The position numbers were made by a program, and so were the translations under genes. The notes under the pieces are model-generated. The model did no database searches and was not told where the DNA came from. It was given only the letters and a program-made list of their open reading frames with translations. A stretch of 64,000 nucleotides of DNA, taken from Patescibacteria group bacterium (GTDB lineage: Bacteria > Patescibacteriota > Gracilibacteria > Peribacterales > Peribacteraceae). The DNA lies in assembly GCA_023263945.1 (NCBI GenBank), contig JALQTW010000003.1, forward strand, positions 1 to 64,000, given 5' to 3'. Positions 7,535 through 16,253 of this stretch are shown here, piece after piece (positions within the stretch are counted from its first letter, which is position 1; each line of letters starts with the position of its first letter).

Positions 7535-8961
7535 GTCTTCTTGCCTTCATCATCGGCATGGGGGTTGCATCCACTGTGGGATGTCTCACCTTGATCCTCA
7601 TTGAAGGACGTCACCAGATCCTTGGAAAAACAGAACGCATCGCCTGGGGCTGCATTCTTGGTCCCACACTCCTTACATTCTTCTTCTTCCTTCTTTATAC
7701 GGCAGATCTCATCCTCTTCACACGTCTTTCCCTCTCCGTCTCTGCCGTCCTTCTTCTTCTCATTTTGATCGGCATCGCGTGGTATCGAAAACTTCTGCAC
7801 GCTCCCCGCTTTGTGAAGCCTCACCTGGAGCTTCCACAAAAGAAATGGATGAAGATTGTCCTTGTCCTTATTATCGTATGGTCTGCCATGAAGATTCTTG
7901 CAGGGTCGCTCGATCTTCTCACCACTCCCACATACTGGGATGATGCGTTCAATAACTGGAATATGCGCGCAAAGGTGTTCGTAGAAACACAGGAACTTGC
8001 ACTGGAACTTCCGGGCGGGAACGATATCACAGTCACAAAGGAAGGGGTGAACTCGTATCCTCCGTCTGTTCCTCTCATGAAAGCGTGGCTCACGATTCTC
8101 CGTGGCGAGTGGAGTGAAGGTCTTGCGAATTCCATCCATGCCGTGTGGTACATCGCTCTGCTTGTGAGTTTCTTCTTTCTTCTTCGAAGAAACGAGAATA
8201 CAGCAGTCAGCATCATCGGAACCTATGCACTCACTTCTCTTCCTTTACTTCTCATTCAAGGGCTGAACCCGTATGCCGATGTGTACGTTGCAGGACATCT
8301 TCTCCTTGCCGTAGGAGCGCTGTGGCGTGCAGCAGAGGAACATGAATCTTATGCAATCAAAACGTGGCTCCTTCTCTCGGCATGTGTGATGACAGCTGCA
8401 GTCTTCACGAAGAATGAAGTGCTGCTCGTGTTCTTGCCGGTTTACATCCTCCTTTTTGCATGGACTCTTCTACGTCACGGGCATGCACATCGGATCTCTT
8501 TGAAACAACTGATTCAAACTGTGATCACGATTCTCATGATGGCAATAGTTCTCATTGCACCATGGCTCTGGTTCAAGTGGGCAAATGGACTTACGTTTGG
8601 GAATGCAAAATCTGTGAGTGAGCTTGCGATTGGCATCACGGTCCAAACACAGGCTGCATTCTATGCCATCTGGTACTTCCTCACACGCGAAGCAAACTTC
8701 CTTTTCCTCCCACTCGCATTTCTGTTTGTCTTCATCTTCTCATTGAAGCGATCCCTCCTTCAGCCGATCGGAATTCTTGCACTGTTCGTTCTCATCGCAT
8801 TCTTTGGACAAGCGATGATTTATCTTTTGACCCCTCTTGCAACAGAAGCTACGAATCAAACAGGCCTTGGGCGCGGCCTTGTGCAGTTGGCTCCTCTAGC
8901 GATGCTTTTCACCGTGATACAAGGGAAAAAGCTCATCGGAAAGGGCTCCATCGATGATTGA
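7531..8961 (+). CDS. Polytopic GT-C-like membrane glycosyltransferase
   Basis: 476 residues with about ten to twelve membrane helices. Between helices 3 and 4 there is an acidic outside loop, TYWDDAFNNWNMRAK (near 133-147), placed like the catalytic Asp-containing first loop of GT-C/PMT-type glycosyltransferases. The loop continues with a NSYPPSVPLMKAW segment. These features suggest transfer of a lipid-linked sugar on the outer face of the membrane. The exact substrate is not readable. Start ATG 7531 overlaps the previous stop (ATGA). No in-window neighbour makes the sugar donor. Confidence 0.65.
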   Translation: MSLLAFIIGMGVASTVGCLTLILIEGRHQILGKTERIAWGCILGPTLLTFFFFLLYTADLILFTRLSLSVSAVLLLLILIGIAWYRKLLHAPRFVKPHLELPQKKWMKIVLVLIIVWSAMKILAGSLDLLTTPTYWDDAFNNWNMRAKVFVETQELALELPGGNDITVTKEGVNSYPPSVPLMKAWLTILRGEWSEGLANSIHAVWYIALLVSFFFLLRRNENTAVSIIGTYALTSLPLLLIQGLNPYADVYVAGHLLLAVGALWRAAEEHESYAIKTWLLLSACVMTAAVFTKNEVLLVFLPVYILLFAWTLLRHGHAHRISLKQLIQTVITILMMAIVLIAPWLWFKWANGLTFGNAKSVSELAIGITVQTQAAFYAIWYFLTREANFLFLPLAFLFVFIFSLKRSLLQPIGILALFVLIAFFGQAMIYLLTPLATEATNQTGLGRGLVQLAPLAMLFTVIQGKKLIGKGSIDD

Positions 8962-8986
8962 TATTAATATAAAAATGTTTTATAAT
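8958..8986 (+). promoter_or_regulatory. Promoter of the small lipoprotein gene
   Basis: TTGATA (8958-8963), 17-nt spacer, TATAAT (8981-8986). The predicted start near 8993 gives a leader of about 50 nt holding a hairpin (CCAGC/GCTGG, about 8996-9016) and a strong Shine-Dalgarno. Confidence 0.7.
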
Positions 8987-9042
8987 ACTCTTTAGTCCAG
9001 CTGGGATGGCTGGGCTTGTTCCTTAACTCAGGGAGGTGACAC

Positions 9043-9258
9043 ATGTCTGGATGCAAATGCATCACCAGGGTGGCCATCGCGGTCATCCTCCCGCCGATCT
9101 TTCTTCTCACTCTAACAGGATGTCGTCTGCATCGGACGCCTGGGCTCCTAAAGTCCAGCGTCGATATCACAGCCGATTTTCCCGTGGGAGCGCCGGAAAG
9201 ACTGGCGGAGCGATCAGGTATGGTACGCGCAACGTATCATCTCGAAATCGTCCACTGA
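9043..9258 (+). CDS. Small putative lipoprotein, 71 aa
   Basis: Short exported protein: hydrophobic signal (VAIAVILPPIFLLTLTGC) ending in a lipobox LTGC with the lipidated Cys at residue 27, then a 44-residue polar tail. The start is decided by an unusually complete Shine-Dalgarno (GGGAGGTGA at 9031-9039) just before ATG 9043. The gene is GC-richer than its surroundings, has its own consensus promoter and ends in a strong terminator, so it is an independent, probably well-expressed unit. Function unknown. A longer ORF in another frame over the same bases lacks a ribosome site and was not called. Confidence 0.6.
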   Translation: MSGCKCITRVAIAVILPPIFLLTLTGCRLHRTPGLLKSSVDITADFPVGAPERLAERSGMVRATYHLEIVH

Positions 9259-9267
9259 CGTTAAGAG

Positions 9268-9301
9268 GGGCCCCCGCCGTAAGGCGTGGGGCCCACTTTT
9301 T
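9268..9301 (+). terminator. Intrinsic terminator of the lipoprotein gene
   Basis: GC stem 9268-9278 pairs with 9283-9294 (one bulged T), loop GTAA, followed by five T at 9297-9301. Confidence 0.85.
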
Positions 9302-9314
9302 GTATACTCTCGTT

Positions 9315-9482
9315 ATGAAAGAAATCATCAATCCTCTGAAGCAAGAGTTATCGACTCCTCCTACAACCGATGTCTGCCCCATTTGTCATGCTCCTCTCAT
9401 CCAAAAGCGTCTTAAATATTTTTGTACACAATGCGGGCAACTCTGCGAGACCTGTTGCGATGGCGGAACATCGGGAAAGTGA
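9315..9482 (+). CDS. Small zinc-ribbon protein, 55 aa
   Basis: Two Cys pairs (CPIC near 21-24 and CTQC near 37-40) form a likely zinc ribbon. They are followed by GQLCETCCDGG, a tail seen in many small uncharacterised bacterial proteins. No other domain. TATACT (9303-9308) lies 6 nt before ATG 9315, fitting the leaderless pattern; the -10 box starts right after the preceding terminator. A longer frame starting at 9036 would read through the lipoprotein gene out of frame and is rejected. Role unknown; nucleic-acid or protein binding is possible. Confidence 0.65.
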   Translation: MKEIINPLKQELSTPPTTDVCPICHAPLIQKRLKYFCTQCGQLCETCCDGGTSGK

Positions 9483-9491
9483 AGAGCTTCT

Positions 9492-9812
9492 CTACTCCGT
9501 TTTCTTCGCAAGAACTTCCTCTGCAATGTTCTTCATTTCCCCTTTTTCTTCCACTGCGAGAAGCTTTCTATAGGCTGTTCGAGATCTCAGAAGATAGATA
9601 ATAGGAAGAATGCCCGCGCTGTTCACTGTGATCATGACAAGAAACCACACAACATTTTTGAGACGTGCAGCTCTCCACAAAGCAAAGGCTTTCCAGATAA
9701 GCTCCCATACAACGACCACCACAAGTCCGCTTGCAAGAAACCCCAACACTTGAAGATTGTAGACGGAGCCCAAGAATGGAAGATTCTGCTGGATGACTTG
9801 AAGATCGTTCAT
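9492..9812 (-). CDS. DUF5652-like small membrane protein
   Basis: 106 residues. Two membrane helices (near 22-40 and 55-76) are separated by a short basic loop with WKAFALWRAARLKN. The C-terminal tail is charged. Size, order and the loop motif match the DUF5652 family common in CPR bacteria; no function is known for it. TACACT lies 13 nt before ATG 9812. Stands alone, converging with the zinc-ribbon gene. Confidence 0.7.
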   Translation of the reverse strand: MNDLQVIQQNLPFLGSVYNLQVLGFLASGLVVVVVWELIWKAFALWRAARLKNVVWFLVMITVNSAGILPIIYLLRSRTAYRKLLAVEEKGEMKNIAEEVLAKKTE

Positions 9813-9880
9813 AGATTCATTTCATAGTGTACTCGTTTCTTTGTTTTTCGTTAGAGATTTTGAAATAACGAAGAAACGAA

Positions 9881-11218
9881 TCAACGAAAGAACGTCTCTC
9901 TATCACAATTCCCTTTACACCTTCTCTGCGCGATTTTCGCATACACTCTCTCACCAATCGGTCGGACTCCTGGCAGATACAAGAAAGGAGTGAGAATCCA
10001 CAACGGCGGGGCTTTCCAAGAAAGTGTTCGGAAGGCTAAGAAGCCACTCGTGAAACGACCACGGGGATCTTTCACGTGAATCTCTTCATCTAATTTCTTA
10101 AAAGGAATAGATGGAGCAATTTTCTTTCGCTTTGCTGTCTCGTGATAATCCACAAGACTCACACTGTGCATCCAGTCGAAGGTATGGAGAAGAAAAACAG
10201 ATCGTCTGCAAAACTGACAGGAACCATCGAAGAGAACAATCGTTGTTCCTGGAACGATTCTCTTCCCAATTCTGCGGAGCCACTGAAAATCGATTTCATC
10301 AAGAAGCCCCACGTACCCAGCAAACATGGCGAAACTGAAGAGGCCAACGTCCATGAAAATGGCAATGAGAAGATGGACGAGCGCGTTCGCAAGAATCACG
10401 ATGAGTTTCCATGGAACAGCATCCAGGAATTGTTTCGAGCGAGGGATGGAATAACGAACGAGGGGAAGAATGAGCAGGAGAACCCATGCAAGTTGAGAGA
10501 TGAGAATGAAGTGCGATGCGAAGAATGCAGTATGATCGATCACGGGCAAAAACCAGAGTGGTGTGCGAGAGAAGAACGGATGACGAAGAGCAATAGAAAT
10601 AGCGGAGCCATCCCACCACATGCTCCCCAGCATCTTCGTCCAGGCGGAGGCGGTGTACAGCACCACCATCTGCCACATGAGAAGAAGATAGGGCCATGCA
10701 GGCATAACGGCGATTTTTTGAACAGGGTCTTTCCCTGTTTCATTCCATCTCTGGAAACGATGTTTCAGACTCCATACAGAGAAACTCCGATGGCATGGCG
10801 AAAGCAAAAGAATGAACGCGAGGAGACGAAGGACCGTATCTCCCCCCGCAAGAACCGCCCACAATCGTTCGTGGAATGAGAAGAGAAGAATCACAGACAC
10901 AAGCAGTGCGGGGCGCGTGAAGATTCCCAGCATCACGAGGATTAATGACAGAATAAAGAGATAGTAGATCCACATGATGGCAGTGGGATCTCCAATGAAG
11001 TCAAAGAGTGAAAAACGATACCCGGTACGGAGGAAATGCGGGATGTCCGCAAGGGGGACAAGACCCTTGTCACTGTAGTACGTCGAAATGTCCTGCCATT
11101 GAAACAAGAACGAAAGCAAGGTGATGAGAGCAAAGCTCACACGAAGGAGCCCAAACCCTTTTGTGGTGACGGGGCGGAAGAAGAAATGCTCGATGCGTGT
11201 GAGGAGAGTCTGTCTCAT
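9881..11218 (-). CDS. HTTM membrane protein fused to a DCC thiol-disulfide oxidoreductase domain
   Basis: 445 residues. The first ~310 form an HTTM-type bundle of several membrane helices, related to the membrane part of vitamin-K-dependent gamma-carboxylase (start motif GFGLLRVSFALITLL, then STYYSDKGLVP). The last ~120 form a DCC/DUF393 domain beginning TTIVLFDGSCQFCRR with its CxxC pair and ending near CKGNCDRE. The pairing suggests quinone- or thiol-linked redox chemistry at the membrane; the substrate is unknown. Start ATG 11218 is set by the ATGA overlap with the upstream gene, so the frame beginning at GTG 11233 was trimmed. Third gene of a three-gene operon. Confidence 0.82.
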   Translation of the reverse strand: MRQTLLTRIEHFFFRPVTTKGFGLLRVSFALITLLSFLFQWQDISTYYSDKGLVPLADIPHFLRTGYRFSLFDFIGDPTAIMWIYYLFILSLILVMLGIFTRPALLVSVILLFSFHERLWAVLAGGDTVLRLLAFILLLSPCHRSFSVWSLKHRFQRWNETGKDPVQKIAVMPAWPYLLLMWQMVVLYTASAWTKMLGSMWWDGSAISIALRHPFFSRTPLWFLPVIDHTAFFASHFILISQLAWVLLLILPLVRYSIPRSKQFLDAVPWKLIVILANALVHLLIAIFMDVGLFSFAMFAGYVGLLDEIDFQWLRRIGKRIVPGTTIVLFDGSCQFCRRSVFLLHTFDWMHSVSLVDYHETAKRKKIAPSIPFKKLDEEIHVKDPRGRFTSGFLAFRTLSWKAPPLWILTPFLYLPGVRPIGERVYAKIAQRRCKGNCDRETFFR

Positions 11219-11757
11219 GAGGTTCGAGGACACACGAAAGTGGCGATGGGCGATGGCTTAAACGTTGGCATGAAATGGTTCCATCCTCCCATTTCTTTCA
11301 GTTCCGTTGGAGAGGGAATGACAGAAATATCCGCAGTGAAACGTACCAACGCACCTCCCGGAACAATATTTGTTCTGCAGAGGAACGAGAGGAGCACTTC
11401 TCCTCCGCTATCAGGATTATCCTGGATGTTGTTGAGAAGTTTGAGCGTCTTCGCATGCTTCCACCACGGGATGGAGAAAGGATCAATACGAAGCGCAGGA
11501 ATCCACACGCCATTACGATCCATCTCGATGCGATAGACCGACACACGGCGAATGGGATCCGGCGAAAAAATATTCCACTTCTGCCACTGACTTGTTATGA
11601 GCAGGTACGGACGAACGAGAGGCGTTCCATGTTGCGCGATGAAGCGGGAGACGTGATCTTTCGACTCATCAGGAATGCAGTAGATGGCAACCGCTGCCAT
11701 GTGAAAGACACAAAAAAGGATGATGACCCAGCGAAGTGCCCTGTACCCTTGCGTCAT
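11215..11757 (-). CDS. HTTM-associated membrane-anchored protein
   Basis: 180 residues. One N-terminal membrane helix (WVIILFCVFHMAAVAIYCI) is followed by an outside domain containing QKWNIFSPDP, a W..FSP motif that recurs in proteins encoded beside HTTM genes. It overlaps both neighbours by ATGA, so it is translationally coupled between the methyltransferase-like gene and the HTTM-DCC gene. It probably forms a complex with the latter. Function otherwise unknown. Confidence 0.72.
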   Translation of the reverse strand: MTQGYRALRWVIILFCVFHMAAVAIYCIPDESKDHVSRFIAQHGTPLVRPYLLITSQWQKWNIFSPDPIRRVSVYRIEMDRNGVWIPALRIDPFSIPWWKHAKTLKLLNNIQDNPDSGGEVLLSFLCRTNIVPGGALVRFTADISVIPSPTELKEMGGWNHFMPTFKPSPIATFVCPRTS

Positions 11758-12965
11758 CGCTTTGGTTTGAGAAGAACAATTTCACGTCCCACAAATTGAT
11801 CAGAACGGCGGTATAAGAGCGATATCCTTCCGGGAATCATGGATTCTGTCTCCGGTGGAAGCACCAATTTGTATCCATGCTTCACGGCGATATCTGGCAA
11901 TTTATCACAAAACACAGGACCTTTGGGGCCATACCACACGGGCCACATGCACACGATGGGAACACCTTTCAGAGCGGTAGAGGCATTCTTTAAAAAGCCC
12001 GCTTCAATGGCTTCAACCTCCTTCTTATAGGCTGTGATCTCTTTGGGCAGAGGGCGCTTCTTGAGTGCAGGCCCCAGTGTTGTCTCCGTGATAATGACAT
12101 CGGGCTTCTTCTCCAGTGCAAACGCCTTCGTTGCATCCTGTTTCCAAACATGTGAGGAGACATCCTTCTTGATATCATACACTTTGCGCATCCATTCGAT
12201 ATTTTTCTCACACCCGGTCACTGCTTTGGGAGAGACGTCCGATGCCAACATATGAAATCCACGGAGCATGCATTCCATGGGAATTACCCCGGTTCCACAG
12301 AAGGGGTCGAACACAGTGATGGACGAAGGAAGCTGTCCTTCCTTCGAACGAACGAGTGAGAGGCCAAGATTGATCAGCACCTGCGCAAGTTTGGGTGGAA
12401 GAAGGCCTACCGATGTATCGCGAACGGGCTTCTCCATATCTCGTTTCGTATACGATTTCGTATCCTGTGCTGCAATGGTACGACCGATCCAAAAATGCTT
12501 TCTGTCACGCAATACGACAAGCTCTACTCCTTTCTTTCCATCCAATAGTTCTTCGTCAATCAACTGGATCGAGAGCGCTGGGTCTCTATCGCTTCCGATA
12601 TAACGACTAGAAATTCCCTTCTGCTTGAGATGCTCTTTGCAATCACGATAGAGAGCGCGCACTTCTCCGGGAGATAATCCCGCAGTACGGAGGCTGAACG
12701 TTGCTTTGCCCTTCACACCCGCCAGTTCTACGGCGAGAACGTGAGGGATATTGCCCAGCGTTGCGCCTACATCGGAAATTCTCTTCGCAAGAACCACGGT
12801 TCCCCCAAGCATATCGAGCGATGATTGATCCAATGAAGCTGATGTTTCAAAAATCTGCACCTGCTTTGCAACAAGATCTCCAAATGAAATGTCTGCAAAG
12901 GCACTTGCAAGTTCGCTTCTGCTCAAGGGGGGGTTGTGACCTAAAAAGGCCGCGAAGACTGGCAT
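11754..12965 (-). CDS. Trm11/THUMP-like SAM-dependent methyltransferase with altered catalytic motif
   Basis: 403 residues. The N-terminal ~190 residues look like the RNA-binding and linker part of Trm11/TrmG10-type tRNA guanine-N2 methyltransferases. The C-terminal half is a Rossmann methyltransferase with SAM motif DPFCGTGVIPMEC (near 226) and LASDVSPKAV (near 247). The place of the catalytic DPPY/NPPY is taken by TETTLGP (near 293), so the canonical motif is missing. Start ATG 12965 is set by TATACT 6 nt upstream; the longer frame from 12986 is rejected. First gene of the operon with the 11757 and 11218 genes. A tRNA substrate is likely from the family but not certain. Confidence 0.78.
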   Translation of the reverse strand: MPVFAAFLGHNPPLSRSELASAFADISFGDLVAKQVQIFETSASLDQSSLDMLGGTVVLAKRISDVGATLGNIPHVLAVELAGVKGKATFSLRTAGLSPGEVRALYRDCKEHLKQKGISSRYIGSDRDPALSIQLIDEELLDGKKGVELVVLRDRKHFWIGRTIAAQDTKSYTKRDMEKPVRDTSVGLLPPKLAQVLINLGLSLVRSKEGQLPSSITVFDPFCGTGVIPMECMLRGFHMLASDVSPKAVTGCEKNIEWMRKVYDIKKDVSSHVWKQDATKAFALEKKPDVIITETTLGPALKKRPLPKEITAYKKEVEAIEAGFLKNASTALKGVPIVCMWPVWYGPKGPVFCDKLPDIAVKHGYKLVLPPETESMIPGRISLLYRRSDQFVGREIVLLKPKR

Positions 12966-13115
12966 AGGCGAAGTATAAAGAACCAAATGAAAAGAACCAA
13001 GATGAAGAAATAAGAATTGAGAATTTTGAATGGAGAATCAAGAATACTATGTCACGAGACACGAACACCTTACCCCCTATCATCTCTCTTCTCACATTCA
13101 GTACACTACCTTTAC

Positions 13116-14273
13116 ATGAAACATCTCATGCATCGCTGGTACCGCTCTGTGAAGAGCATTATTCGGGGACTGATGGGATACGTGTACGCAAAACATGTGG
13201 GGCAGCGGATTCGAAGTCTTCGCCTCTTTACAAAAATCCGCACGAGGATGGTTCTCCGCAAAGCACACAAGCAGGTTCCGGAAGAAGATCAATCTGTTCT
13301 CTTGTGGGCAGACAGCAAAGCATTTGATCGTTTTGAAAAGCTGATCAAACGGGCCCGTCACACAATCATTGTGCAGATGTTCATCTGGGCAGATGACGTG
13401 ACTGGTAAGTGGATGGGGCAACTTCTCACAGAAGCAGCAGATCGCGGAGTGGAAGTGCACATTATGAAAGAGACGGTAGGAGATGTGTTTGAAACATCCC
13501 GCGACTTCATGAGTACGAAAGAATCAGACGATCTCGTTTGGAAGCGCTTCTGGAATCACGACAAAATTCACGTTGCCCACCGCGCACATGCAAACCATGC
13601 AAAATGCATCATCATCGATGACAGTGTCATTGTCATTACCGGTATGAACTTTGCGAATGAATACCGATTCCATTGGCATGACTACGCACTGGAACTTTGC
13701 GGAAAACATTTCGTGCGTCAGTACCTTGCGGGAATGAGCTCTCACGATGCCTCGAATGTGCAAATTCTTGTGAGTAATGATGGTACTCCTCTTATGCGAA
13801 AAACAATCATGCATCTCCTTTCTCTTGCACGACGTTCCATTTTTCTGGAACAAGCGTATTTGTCTGATCCGGAAATTCTGGCAGCGCTCATCCAGGCATC
13901 TCACAAAAAAATTGATGTCACGCTCATTCTTCCACAAAATCCGGATGTTCACTTCAATGCGAATATGGAATCAGTACGACAACTGCTTCTGCAGGGAAGC
14001 AAAAAACGCATGCGTGTTCTTCTCTATCCCGGCATGGTGCACGGAAAAATTATTCTTGTGGATCACATGCATGCTCTCATCGGCTCCACGAATCTTATTC
14101 CATCATCACTGGATAGCGTGGGTGAAGCCTGTGTTCTTATCTCCAAGAAACCTCTCCGACCCCTCATTACGCTCCGAAGAATCCTCTTAAAGGATCTGGT
14201 GAAGAGCAAGTATATCGAAAAACCTCCTCATTTCTCGTTCCTGCGGAAAATGCTCGCCTGGGGCCAATTGTAG
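13116..14273 (+). CDS. Phospholipase D-type cardiolipin synthase-like protein
   Basis: 385 residues with two HKD half-sites: HAKCIIIDD followed by GMNFANE (near 165), and HGKIILVDH followed by GSTNLIPSS (near 310). These are the paired catalytic His-Lys-Asp motifs of the PLD superfamily. Order and length match cardiolipin/phosphatidyl transferases, although the usual N-terminal membrane helices are replaced by a basic amphipathic stretch. Its likely job is phospholipid head-group transfer at the membrane. Start ATG 13116 has TACACT (13102-13107) 8 nt upstream; the longer frame from 13017 is rejected. Divergent from the methyltransferase operon. Confidence 0.82.
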   Translation: MKHLMHRWYRSVKSIIRGLMGYVYAKHVGQRIRSLRLFTKIRTRMVLRKAHKQVPEEDQSVLLWADSKAFDRFEKLIKRARHTIIVQMFIWADDVTGKWMGQLLTEAADRGVEVHIMKETVGDVFETSRDFMSTKESDDLVWKRFWNHDKIHVAHRAHANHAKCIIIDDSVIVITGMNFANEYRFHWHDYALELCGKHFVRQYLAGMSSHDASNVQILVSNDGTPLMRKTIMHLLSLARRSIFLEQAYLSDPEILAALIQASHKKIDVTLILPQNPDVHFNANMESVRQLLLQGSKKRMRVLLYPGMVHGKIILVDHMHALIGSTNLIPSSLDSVGEACVLISKKPLRPLITLRRILLKDLVKSKYIEKPPHFSFLRKMLAWGQL

Positions 14274-14315
14274 CCAAAAGCTACCAGCTAGCCGCTAAAC
14301 GCTTCTTTGGAGCTC

Positions 14316-14344
14316 TTGGAGCAAACGCAGTTTTATGCTATAAT
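14316..14344 (+). promoter_or_regulatory. Promoter of the 49-aa membrane peptide
   Basis: TTGGAG (14316-14321), 17-nt spacer ending in TGC (extended -10), TATAAT (14339-14344). Leader of about 25 nt to ATG 14376. Confidence 0.65.
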
Positions 14345-14375
14345 GATCTATTACATACCAATACCCACACACGCT

Positions 14376-14525
14376 ATGAAACACCCTTATCTCTCTCACC
14401 GCGTTGCACAGTGCGTCCTTGGATTCGCTGGTGCAATGTCGCTCTTCGCTGCTTTCCTCGTGATCAGCGCAATGGCAAACCCTGTTGTGCTCCCTGCTGC
14501 GACCATCGTGTCGTACGTTCAGTAA
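14376..14525 (+). CDS. Small membrane protein, 49 aa
   Basis: One hydrophobic helix (VLGFAGAMSLFAAFLVISAMA) after a short basic N-terminus, then a small outside tail ending SYVQ. No family recognised. A consensus promoter with extended -10 supports it as a real gene. The longer frame from TTG 14307 begins upstream of the promoter and is not used. Downstream bases 14527-14585 can fold into an AAGAGCC/GGCTCTT stem followed by TTT, a possible terminator. Confidence 0.55.
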   Translation: MKHPYLSHRVAQCVLGFAGAMSLFAAFLVISAMANPVVLPAATIVSYVQ

Positions 14526-14653
14526 CGAAGAGCCTTCATCACGTTCATAAGCTCGCGAGCGCCCCTTGTGCTCGAGGGCTCTTTGAAACTATTTCATCCT
14601 TTACAGTGAATCAACGGTGAAGCTAAGCTGATCCAGCCTATCTCTTTTTCTGT

Positions 14654-15724
14654 ATGCACGCTGCCCTCCCTGCGGAATTACTGCCCATGATCACGGGATT
14701 TGAGAAATCCGATCAACATGTGGTCATCACCGATTGCAATGGCATCATCATCTATGCAAATGCGGGTGCAGAGCACCATACCGGATACAGCAAAAAGGAA
14801 ATGATGGGCAGCTCTCCCGGAAAATTATGGGGAGGCAACATGACACAGGAATTTTATGAGGAAATGTGGGAAACGGTCCTTACACACAAACAGTGTTTTG
14901 TGGGTGACATGCAGAACAAAAACAAGGATGGAACGCTCTATTGGCAGGAAATGCACATTATTCCCATTCTCGATAAACATGGAGAGGTTCTGTACTTTAT
15001 TGGTATCGAACTGGATGTCAACGAACAGGAGCGACGGGAAAAACTTCTGCAGGAATGTTCTTCGGATGACGTTTGCCGTCAGGCACTTCGCGTACGATGG
15101 CCACTCGACTGGCTCTTTGAATCGGGAAACCTTTCCGAGCAGCAACTCTATGAGCTGCAACAGTCGTATAAAAACGAAAAGATCCTCGACGCACTCACCG
15201 ATGATCTCCTTGCCATCTCCAATGTACTCTTCGCCCACAAGGAAGGAGTCATTGAGTTTTCTCCAATAACACTTCTCAAAGAGGTCATTGATGAGATCAA
15301 GGTAAAATACCCAGATCGGCACTATGAGCTGTCCTATGACAGTGAGTCAACTCTCATTCGCGAAAACAAGAAATTACTCCATCAACTCCTCAACCGCATC
15401 ATCACGAACGCTGCGCAATATACACATCCTCATGCGGGGGACATCGCCATCATCCTTCTGAAAACAGGAAACCAGTTCGTCGTTCGCTGTAACGATAACG
15501 GCATCGGCATTTCCTTAAATGATCAACGCAGGATGTTTAAGAAGTTTTTCCGCGGCGTAAAGGCAAGAGCCATGAATCCGGAAGGATCCGGACTTGGCTT
15601 GTACCTTGTAAAAACCATCGCAGATGCGTGCGGATGGAATGTTGTTTGCATGAGCGAACCTGAAAAGGGCGCATGCTTTGAGGTGCAAATACCGCAGGAA
15701 GAGCATGCGTTGGCAGCAGCGTAA
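14654..15724 (+). CDS. PAS-domain sensor protein with kinase-type ATPase domain but no phospho-acceptor histidine
   Basis: 356 residues, cytosolic. A PAS domain with PAC tail spans about 10-135 (VVITDCNGIIIYANAG, then GTLYWQEMHIIPI). A dimerisation-like helix pair follows, but the H-box position reads ALRVRWPL where HELRTPL is expected, so the phosphorylated His is absent. The HATPase domain is intact: N box NRIITNAAQYT (near 251), G1 DNGIGIS (near 280), G2 GSGLGLYLVK (near 315). It may act as a non-phosphorelay ATP-binding sensor or use another residue. No response regulator is nearby. Confidence 0.8.
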   Translation: MHAALPAELLPMITGFEKSDQHVVITDCNGIIIYANAGAEHHTGYSKKEMMGSSPGKLWGGNMTQEFYEEMWETVLTHKQCFVGDMQNKNKDGTLYWQEMHIIPILDKHGEVLYFIGIELDVNEQERREKLLQECSSDDVCRQALRVRWPLDWLFESGNLSEQQLYELQQSYKNEKILDALTDDLLAISNVLFAHKEGVIEFSPITLLKEVIDEIKVKYPDRHYELSYDSESTLIRENKKLLHQLLNRIITNAAQYTHPHAGDIAIILLKTGNQFVVRCNDNGIGISLNDQRRMFKKFFRGVKARAMNPEGSGLGLYLVKTIADACGWNVVCMSEPEKGACFEVQIPQEEHALAAA

Positions 15725-15735
15725 ATGAGGATCCT

Positions 15736-16206
15736 TCACGCAAGATCATCACGAGGATCAATGCGTCGATGATGAGGATCGTCTGGATGCCATAAAGGAA
15801 GCCCATTCCGAAGACGTTCTTGTAGAACACCTATTTTTTCTTCCGTTCCCGGCTGTGCATTGGTCGCGTCAGCAGTTTCCATAGGCGGCTTATGCGTATG
15901 CTCTTGCTCCTTCCAGAGAGTTCTCATCATTTTTTTTCCGCGTAATGCAAGCGCATAGACGGGGCCACCCCGTTCTCGTTTGCATTCATACATAACCCCC
16001 TCTTGCACCATTTGATGAAGAATATGAGGTCCTTCTTCTATTCCCCTTTCTCGTAGCTCTGCAAGCAACGTTCTGCTTGTCGCCGTGCCATCTGCCCCGC
16101 CAAATAAGAGAAGGAGGGAATGGAGTTCTGTATCATCGCAAAAGCGATAAGGTTCTGCACGCTCTGTTTCTGGCGCAGGAGGTATTTCCATAAGAGGGGA
16201 CATCAT
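15736..16206 (-). CDS. Hypothetical protein with winged-helix-like segment, 156 aa
   Basis: Not recognised as a named family. Residues 25-90 (HSLLLLFGGADGTATSRTLL, then a second helix and a short wing ending in RGGPVYALALRGK) have the pattern of a winged helix of the PadR/MarR kind. The C-terminal third is polar and Pro/His-rich. Start ATG 16206 (immediately followed by a second ATG) is preceded by AGGAGGG about 10 nt upstream, one of the few clear ribosome sites here. Divergent from queA. DNA binding is inference. Confidence 0.6.
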   Translation of the reverse strand: MMSPLMEIPPAPETERAEPYRFCDDTELHSLLLLFGGADGTATSRTLLAELRERGIEEGPHILHQMVQEGVMYECKRERGGPVYALALRGKKMMRTLWKEQEHTHKPPMETADATNAQPGTEEKIGVLQERLRNGLPLWHPDDPHHRRIDPRDDLA

Positions 16207-16253
16207 ATGATTTTTGCCCTCCTGGTGCAAGTCTCTGTAGACTGCTTTCCGCC

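Noticed and set aside
9036..9482. 148-aa single gene covering the lipoprotein and zinc-ribbon region
   Set aside because: It reads through a strong terminator and a promoter; the two short genes each have their own start signals.
10142..10879. 245-aa plus-strand ORF over the HTTM-DCC gene
   Set aside because: Highly charged shadow frame of a membrane protein gene.
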